Shown: piece after piece, positions 30,558 to 35,445 of the stretch
How the letters are laid out: the number at the start of each line of letters is the position of its first letter
Position numbering within the stretch: position 1 is the first letter of the stretch
DNA from: Opitutia bacterium
GTDB taxonomy: Bacteria; Verrucomicrobiota; Verrucomicrobiia; Opitutales; T3Sed10-336
Direction of reading: 5' to 3'
NCBI GenBank assembly: GCA_003566375.1
Contig: PXDN01000300.1
Coordinates: 1 to 35,445 of the forward strand
DNA: 35,445 nucleotides
Notes under the pieces: model-generated
What the model was told of the DNA's origin: nothing
The model's input: only the letters and a program-made list of their open reading frames with translations
Database searches by the model: none
Position numbers and translations under genes: made by a program

Positions 30558-31301
30558 TCAGGGTTTGGCACTGGGTTTCTTTTCGGGAGGATGGTGGCGG
30601 GCCGGAAAAATCCGGATCTCGTGCAAATGCTGTCCGTGTTTAAGAACGAACAACCGATGACCATCCGCGGAACGGATAAGATCATCGTGAAGGGCTGTGG
30701 TCAGGGGAACAAAACGGAGCGGCATGTCCAGAATCTGCCGCAGGGACGCGGCCGCGGCGGTCTCGAAATCCGTCAGCGTCAACGGTTCTTTCTCACGCGT
30801 GGCGGTAGGCAACGGACGGATTCGCTCCAGTTTGGCGTAGGCGGCCGATCGTTCGGCATGGCCTTTTCCGTTTTGGGCGACGGCTTCCAGTTTCCGCAAC
30901 AGGCGGAGGGCTTCCGTGTTGTCCGGAAGTAAAAAATGCCGGATTTGGCCGTCGGTGGCCACAATGCGCAATTGATCATGACCCATGAGGGGACCGGTTG
31001 CCGGAGAATCCGGGCTCAGGGTGTGGATTACCCTCAACAGCCGTGCGGCTTCATCCGTTGGCAAGGGGTGGCGGGTTCTGTCCACCACCACCATTTTATT
31101 CCGGTAAAAGGCGGTTAGAATCAGTTCTTTGTTCCGGTGGATTTCGTAGTTGAGCGACGCGTCCGAATGGAAGGGCAGGAACTCAATGACCGCAACGGAT
31201 GCCTGACGGGATTGTTCCGGCGGGGCAGCGGCACAAGCCGTGGTTAGAAAACAAACCAAAATAAAGCCCGATACAGACAAAGATGGTTTTTTCGAAAGCA
31301 C
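30558..31301 (-). CDS. Putative lipoprotein upstream of the CLCA-like gene
   Basis: A protein of about 247 residues of unknown family. The hydrophobic N-terminus LSVSGFILVCFLTTAC-AAAP looks like a lipobox, although T at the -3 and -2 positions is not ideal. The body has no recognised motif; it contains LNYEIHRNKELILTAFYRNK, a histidine-rich tail (LKHGQHLHEIRIFPARHHPP) and a lysine/proline end. The frame is open to 31490, but the signal-like segment supports starting at the GTG at 31301 (VLSKKPSLSVSG). The ATG alternatives upstream would add over 60 residues of non-signal sequence. The 5-nt spacing to the CLCA-like gene suggests one transcript and possibly one complex. Confidence 0.6.
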   Translation of the reverse strand: MLSKKPSLSVSGFILVCFLTTACAAAPPEQSRQASVAVIEFLPFHSDASLNYEIHRNKELILTAFYRNKMVVVDRTRHPLPTDEAARLLRVIHTLSPDSPATGPLMGHDQLRIVATDGQIRHFLLPDNTEALRLLRKLEAVAQNGKGHAERSAAYAKLERIRPLPTATREKEPLTLTDFETAAAASLRQILDMPLRFVPLTTALHDDLIRSADGHRLFVLKHGQHLHEIRIFPARHHPPEKKPSAKP

Positions 31302-31537
31302 AATGGATGCAATTAATGAAAATTTCACAAAGCAGGCAAGAGCAAAATAGACCTCAAACCCGGTTTGCCTGTCGAAGTTGCCGCCGGTCTTCGGGCGGGA
31401 CCCAATGTCCTTTCCGGGAGTGACGCTGGACTCGAATTGACCTGGCGCCGTCCCTTCGGTTGCTCGAGTCGGCGGCCACAACTTTGGCATGCGCGGGCGG
31501 AGACCGCGTTTTGGCCTGGTGGGGATGAGAACTTGCC

Positions 31538-33364
31538 ATGGCGGTGAAAATGTTCGCTATGGTGCCTTCCATGAAGCTGTTTTTTGGGAAAACCCCGGAG
31601 GCTCAACAATCAAGAGTCGGCGGGGGCGGATTCATTGCGGCGGCGTTTCGCGCCACGGGTTGCCGGGCCTGGCCGTTTTGGGTTTTCGGGATTTTGTTGC
31701 TCGGCCCGGCGGCATGGCAGTCCGCGGCGGCGGAACAGGCCGCGCGCGAACCGTATATGATAATCGGCGACATTCGCGGCGCCACCGGCCAGCCGGTGGA
31801 ATTTTCCGCGGTCGTCCGGCATTTGCCCGCCGGCACGGTGGCGGTCGAGTGGAGCATGCATTTGGTTCTGCCGGAATTCACCCAGGCGGTCATCCGGCCG
31901 GGCCGGGGAGTTCCGCCCAATGCCACGGTCGATGTCGAGCCGGGTGAAGGGGGACCGCCGGCCTTTCGTTTCCGGGTCAGCGCCCCGGAGGGAGAAGTCC
32001 TGCGCGGGGGGGAACTCGCCACGGTGACGCTGCCGGCGCCCGGGCGGATGTTGCAGCGGGCGCCGGTGGCGGTGTCGGCGGTACGCGCGGTCACGGTGGA
32101 TGGGGAACAGGTCGTTCTGTCGCCGCCGCAACCGACCATCGCGTTCGCCCTGTTTCACGATCCGATCCCGCTCTTCGCGCTTTTGGCCGGATGCGTGGGG
32201 TTCATCTTTTGGCTCGGCCAATTGCCGGCCCTGCAAGGGTTTTTCCGTTATTTTCCGCCGCTGATTTGGTGCTATTTCGTGCCGATGCTGATGACCACGG
32301 CCGGGATCACCCCGGATGCCTCGCCGCTCTACGCCTTCATGTCGCGGGTGGTGTTGCCGGCGGTGCTGGTTTTGTTGTTGATGCCCTCGGACGTGCGGGG
32401 AATCGCCCGCCTCGGCGGGAAAGCCGTTTTGATGATGCTCTTCGCCACCACCGGAATCGTGGTGGGGGCGGTGGTTTCTTTCACCCTATTCGCCAAGGCG
32501 ATGCCGGGCGCGTTGCCCGATGATGCCTGGCGGGCGGTGCCGGCCCTCGCCGGTTCCTGGATCGGCGGCTCGGCCAACATGGTGGCGGTCATTGAATCCC
32601 TCGGCACCCCGCCGGGCCTGATCGGGCCAATGGTGATTGTGGACACGGTGCTGGCCTATTCGTGGCTGGGGTTGTTGATCGCGCTCTCGGCTTACCAAGG
32701 GAAGATCGATAAATACCACCGCGCCGATTCGCGGATCGTGGATGAAATCAGCGCCCACCTGAAAGCCGAGCACGCGGCCAATGCCCGCGATCCCCGCATC
32801 GTGGACGTGGCCTTGATGTTCGCGGTGGCCTTTGTGGTCAGCCAGCTCTGCCTGAGCCTCGGCGGCCCGGTGCATTCGTTTTTCCAAACCATCCTCGGCT
32901 GGGAGCGGTTTTCGGAGGTGATCAATGCCTTCGGCTGGGGCATCCTGCTGATTACGGCGGCGGGTCTGGCGCTGTCGTTCACCCGGCTGCGGGCGCTCGA
33001 TTATTGCGGGGCCTCTTCGCTCGGGTATGTCGGTCTCTATCTTCTCCTGACAACCTACGGAGCGCGGGCCAACCTGCGGGCGATCCTCGAAGTGCCGGTT
33101 TTCTTCGGCATCGGGTTTGTGTGGATTCTCATTCACATCGCCTTTCTGTATCTGGGTCTGCGGTTGTTGCGGGTGCCGCTGTTCCTGGCGGCGACCAGTT
33201 CCATGGCCAACATCGGTGGAACGGCTTCCGCCCCGGTGGTGGCGGCGGCCTACAATCAGTCGATGGCGCCGGTCGGACTGCTCATGGCGATCATTGGCAG
33301 CGTGCTGGGAACGCCGCTGGCGTTGTTTGTCATTGCCACCATTTGCCGGGCGGTTGCGCCATGA
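31538..33364 (+). CDS. Cohesin-like domain fused to a DUF819 permease
   Basis: A 608-residue protein in two parts. After a signal-like segment (about 45-64) comes a periplasmic beta domain of about 125 residues (73-196) reading IIGDIRGATGQPVEFSAVVR and later RGGELATVTLPAPGR, and ending SAVRAVTVDGEQV. This matches the pattern of cohesin-type or cohesin-like domains (G-x-x-G-x-x-V-x-V, then GGE-A-TV, then V-G). From about 205 the DUF819 membrane domain follows, with 10 or so helices, WIGGSANMVAV, VDTVLAYSWLG, SLGYVGLYLLLTTYGARANL and the closing SSMANIGGTASAPVVAAAYN. DUF819 proteins are putative transporters or sensors of unknown substrate. Four in-frame ATGs (31538, 31550, 31559, 31571) make the exact start uncertain. 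Ordinary DUF819 proteins have no such periplasmic domain. Confidence 0.8.
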   Translation: MAVKMFAMVPSMKLFFGKTPEAQQSRVGGGGFIAAAFRATGCRAWPFWVFGILLLGPAAWQSAAAEQAAREPYMIIGDIRGATGQPVEFSAVVRHLPAGTVAVEWSMHLVLPEFTQAVIRPGRGVPPNATVDVEPGEGGPPAFRFRVSAPEGEVLRGGELATVTLPAPGRMLQRAPVAVSAVRAVTVDGEQVVLSPPQPTIAFALFHDPIPLFALLAGCVGFIFWLGQLPALQGFFRYFPPLIWCYFVPMLMTTAGITPDASPLYAFMSRVVLPAVLVLLLMPSDVRGIARLGGKAVLMMLFATTGIVVGAVVSFTLFAKAMPGALPDDAWRAVPALAGSWIGGSANMVAVIESLGTPPGLIGPMVIVDTVLAYSWLGLLIALSAYQGKIDKYHRADSRIVDEISAHLKAEHAANARDPRIVDVALMFAVAFVVSQLCLSLGGPVHSFFQTILGWERFSEVINAFGWGILLITAAGLALSFTRLRALDYCGASSLGYVGLYLLLTTYGARANLRAILEVPVFFGIGFVWILIHIAFLYLGLRLLRVPLFLAATSSMANIGGTASAPVVAAAYNQSMAPVGLLMAIIGSVLGTPLALFVIATICRAVAP

Positions 33365-33490
33365 AATGTCTCCGGCTTCAATAACCGTCCGGATGCCTCC
33401 CAAAAGCGTGCCGACAAAGCTGAACAAAACGCCGAAACAGAGAATGCCGTAAACCATCCGCGCGATGGAACGGGCGTCCTCCGTATCCAT
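33365..33490 (-). CDS. Small hydrophobic ORF, overlapping the 3' end of the DUF819 gene if complete
   Basis: On the minus strand an ATG at 33490 opens MDTEDARSIARMVYGILCFG then VLFSFVGTLLGGIRTVIEAG and DIS before running into sequence antisense to the DUF819 gene without a stop until 32486. The first 43 codons have natural third-position bias and encode a clear transmembrane helix with a charged N-terminus. It may be a small membrane protein that has lost its stop codon, a chance frame, or a gene truncated by a past rearrangement. The interval is otherwise without a gene. Confidence 0.3.
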
Positions 33491-33589
33491 GTTTGGAAAA
33501 AGGCCCGCCGGTTCGGGAGATTGGGGCTTTCCATTTGCGGAACGGGCTGGTAACGCCTATACCTTTTCACTTTTTCAAACGAACCACGG

Positions 33590-34126
33590 ATGTCCCTATT
33601 TCTCGCCACGCTTCTCTCCGGCTTGACGCTTCTCGTTTTGGGAGCGGTCCTGCTTTGGAACACCCGGACGGTCGCCGCCGTCGCCCGGACCTTTCCCCGC
33701 TCGACCCAGGCCGCCTATGTTTGCATGGGCCTGGCCACCGTCTGGTTCCTTTACCTCGTGGCCAATCTTTCGGAGGCCGACTTCGGGGCCTACCGCAATT
33801 TGCTGGTGTTGGCTTTCGGCGGTATCGCGGTGAGTTCCTTTTTCCACGCCCGTGAGTTTCTGGCCGTGCGGGGGGCGGCCATCCTGGTTTTGCTGAGCGC
33901 CCATGTCCTGCTCGACGCGGCCTTCATGGAGCCCCAGGCCAGCCGGCTGTTTTTGGTTTCGTTTGTGTACGTAGCCATCCTGGCCGCCCTCTACCTCGGG
34001 GTATCGCCCTATCGGCTGCGGGATTTCTTCGGCTGGCTTTTCGCCTCGCCCGGGCGGCCGCGGGTGTTGGGCGGCGTGTTGCTGGGATACGGGGTGCTGC
34101 TGAACGTGGCGGCTTTCACCTATTGA
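33590..34126 (+). CDS. Small polytopic membrane protein, unknown function
   Basis: A 178-residue protein with about five to six predicted transmembrane helices (LLSGLTLLVLGAVLL, QAAYVCMGLATVWFLYLVA, LLVLAFGGIAVSSFF, AAILVLLSAHVLLDAAF, LFLVSFVYVAILAALYLG, LLGYGVLLNVAA). No motif or family was recognised. It precedes gmk by 16 nt on the same strand, so the two are likely co-transcribed, although a link to nucleotide metabolism is not implied. The ATG at 33590 directly begins the first helix. Conservation near gmk in related Verrucomicrobiota would be the best clue to its role. Confidence 0.8.
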   Translation: MSLFLATLLSGLTLLVLGAVLLWNTRTVAAVARTFPRSTQAAYVCMGLATVWFLYLVANLSEADFGAYRNLLVLAFGGIAVSSFFHAREFLAVRGAAILVLLSAHVLLDAAFMEPQASRLFLVSFVYVAILAALYLGVSPYRLRDFFGWLFASPGRPRVLGGVLLGYGVLLNVAAFTY

Positions 34127-34142
34127 GATTCCGCGAGTTTGG

Positions 34143-34790
34143 ATGAAACATCCCGATAAAGATCCAGCCCTGTTGTTGATCGTTTCCGGCCCGGCCGGTT
34201 CCGGCAAAACCACTCTCTGCGACCGCTTGATGGCCACCCATCCGGAATTGCAGCGGGTGGTGACCTGCACCACGCGGAAACCGCGGCCCGGGGAGGTGGA
34301 CGGGGTTGATTACCATTTTTTCAGCGAAGACCAATTTCTCCGGGAAATTGAAGCCGGTTCGTTTTTGGAACACGCCCAAATTCACGGGGCCACCCGCTAC
34401 GGAGTGCTCAGACGGGAGTTGCGCGACAAGCTCGGGAAGGAGACCAGCCTGCTGCTCAACATCGACGTCCAGGGTGCGGCCACATTTCGGGAGGCGGCCG
34501 CCCGTGATGACCAGCTTTGCACCCGCATCGTTTCGGTATTCATCCTTCCGATGTCGCTGGATGTCATCCGCGAGCGCTTGGAAAGCCGGGGAACCGACGA
34601 CGAGGTCTCCATGCGCAAGCGCCTGGCCAGCGCCAAGGCGGAGATGGAGCAGTGGCCCAACTACGATTATTGCATCCAAAGCGGTTCGCGGGACGGTGAT
34701 TTTCGGCGGCTCGACAGCATTCTTTTGGCCGAGCGTTTGCGCGTTTCCCGCCTGGTGGGCAAACGCGCGCCCGAAATGATCCAAGGTTGA
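34143..34790 (+). CDS. gmk: Guanylate kinase
   Basis: A 215-residue cytoplasmic enzyme phosphorylating GMP to GDP with ATP. The P-loop GPAGSGKTT is at about 16-24, the GMP-binding part has CTTRKPRPGEVDGVDYHFFS, then FLEHAQIHGATRYGV, LLLNIDVQGA, and the lid ERLESRGTDDE. Length is slightly above the typical 205 residues due to a longer C-terminus. It follows the small membrane protein by 16 nt. A peptidase gene starts about 84 nt downstream. Confidence 0.96.
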   Translation: MKHPDKDPALLLIVSGPAGSGKTTLCDRLMATHPELQRVVTCTTRKPRPGEVDGVDYHFFSEDQFLREIEAGSFLEHAQIHGATRYGVLRRELRDKLGKETSLLLNIDVQGAATFREAAARDDQLCTRIVSVFILPMSLDVIRERLESRGTDDEVSMRKRLASAKAEMEQWPNYDYCIQSGSRDGDFRRLDSILLAERLRVSRLVGKRAPEMIQG

Positions 34791-34873
34791 ATACGGGCAC
34801 CTGAAGCCCGGGGGGAATATCCGGTGTTGTTTTGGACGCGAAGGGGTGTATTTTACTCTCACTTTCCAGCACC

Positions 34874-35445
34874 ATGACTGATTTGATTTTCCATTCCCGT
34901 CTTGCCCGGCATTTAACAACCGCCTGGTTCTTTTGCGCCGCTGCCATGGCGGCGTGGGGCACGCTTTACCGGGATCATGTTTTTGACATCACCTTTCCTC
35001 TGGAGAGGAATTCCGGCTACGAGTATGCGGAGGGGTGGCACCTCTGCCGCGACAGCTGCACCCGCGCCCACCGGGCGACCGACATTTACGCCGAGCCGGG
35101 AACGCCGGTTTATGCCATTGCTTCCGGCACCATCGGCTGGCGGCGCACGTCGGCCGACAGCGGTTGGTCGCCGACCTCGGGGTCCGGGTATTCGCTTTAC
35201 ATCACGGCGCCGAACAATGCCTACCGGCACTTTTACGGGCATTTCGGGCCGCATTTTCCCGACCGGGAGGAGGAGGCTTTTGCGGTGAATCCAGCCACCG
35301 GCGAACTCTGGCAGGTCGGCGATTTCGTGCAACGCGGGCAATTGCTCGGGTGGGTCGGCACCTCCGGGGCGACGGCCTCGGGGCCCCACCTGCATTTGGA
35401 AATCCGTTCCATGAACCGGTCCTTTCCCCGCGACGATCCCGGGGA
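34874..35445 (+). CDS. M23-family peptidase, cut by the window edge
   Basis: The first 190 residues of an exported or membrane-anchored protein; the frame is open to the end of the window. A hydrophobic segment near residues 15-30 (TAWFFCAAAMAAWGTL) could be a signal peptide or anchor. The peptidase domain shows the zinc-binding AHRATDIYAEPGTPVYA (H-x3-D) and the catalytic GTSGATASGPHLHLEIR (HLH). M23 enzymes cut peptidoglycan crosslinks; some act in cell division or as lytic factors. It starts with the ATG at 34874, about 84 nt after gmk. Confidence 0.88.
   Translation, partial: MTDLIFHSRLARHLTTAWFFCAAAMAAWGTLYRDHVFDITFPLERNSGYEYAEGWHLCRDSCTRAHRATDIYAEPGTPVYAIASGTIGWRRTSADSGWSPTSGSGYSLYITAPNNAYRHFYGHFGPHFPDREEEAFAVNPATGELWQVGDFVQRGQLLGWVGTSGATASGPHLHLEIRSMNRSFPRDDPG

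Overview
The window looks like a chromosomal segment of a GC-rich member of the Verrucomicrobiota, most likely class Opitutia (Opitutae). This is inferred from two proteins ending in PEP-CTERM sorting signals, an H-X9-DG pseudopilin remnant, a DUF1080 sugar-hydrolase family protein, paired Gfo/Idh/MocA oxidoreductases, a DUF6655 lipoprotein and weak or absent Shine-Dalgarno sequences before many genes. No rRNA or tRNA gene was seen. The only structural RNA recognised is a complete bacterial type A RNase P RNA.

Layout. Positions 1-5.7 kb hold a clipped gene start, a fused SpmA/SpmB-type membrane protein, a palindromic REP-like tandem repeat, a CstA-family peptide/pyruvate permease, a decayed IS110-type transposase lying beside another copy of the REP-like element, and a PEP-CTERM protein with a strong terminator. 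Positions 5.7-10.4 kb hold galE, a second PEP-CTERM protein, the C-terminal stub of a pseudopilin, a DUF1080 protein and a class I DAHP synthase whose leader contains two terminator-like hairpins. Positions 10.4-15.1 kb are housekeeping: two ExbD proteins, PTS enzyme I, an Rrf2 regulator, a coiled-coil zinc-ribbon protein and rnpB. Positions 15.1-21.9 kb hold a WalJ-like metallo-hydrolase, a DAACS-family transporter, a degenerate accessory patch (four hairpin repeats, an antitoxin gene broken by two single-base deletions, a lower-GC secreted orphan), two Gfo/Idh/MocA oxidoreductases and a thioredoxin-fold protein. Positions 22-26.7 kb hold a large FG-GAP/ASPIC-UnbV secreted protein, a phytanoyl-CoA dioxygenase-type enzyme, a 36-bp AT-rich palindrome and a DUF6655 lipoprotein. 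Positions 26.7-31.3 kb carry a minus-strand group: a putative lipoprotein, a large CLCA-like metalloprotease/VWA protein and an outer-membrane beta-barrel. Positions 31.5-35.4 kb hold a cohesin-like/DUF819 fusion permease, a small membrane protein, guanylate kinase and the start of an M23 peptidase.

Most genes are single or in pairs and many neighbours point in opposite directions, so there is no one large pathway. The most unusual items are the bacterial CLCA-like protein and its two envelope neighbours, the cohesin-like domain fused to a DUF819 permease, and seven-base tandem repeats both inside rnpB and about 1 kb away. No obvious defence island, phage or CRISPR array was seen.
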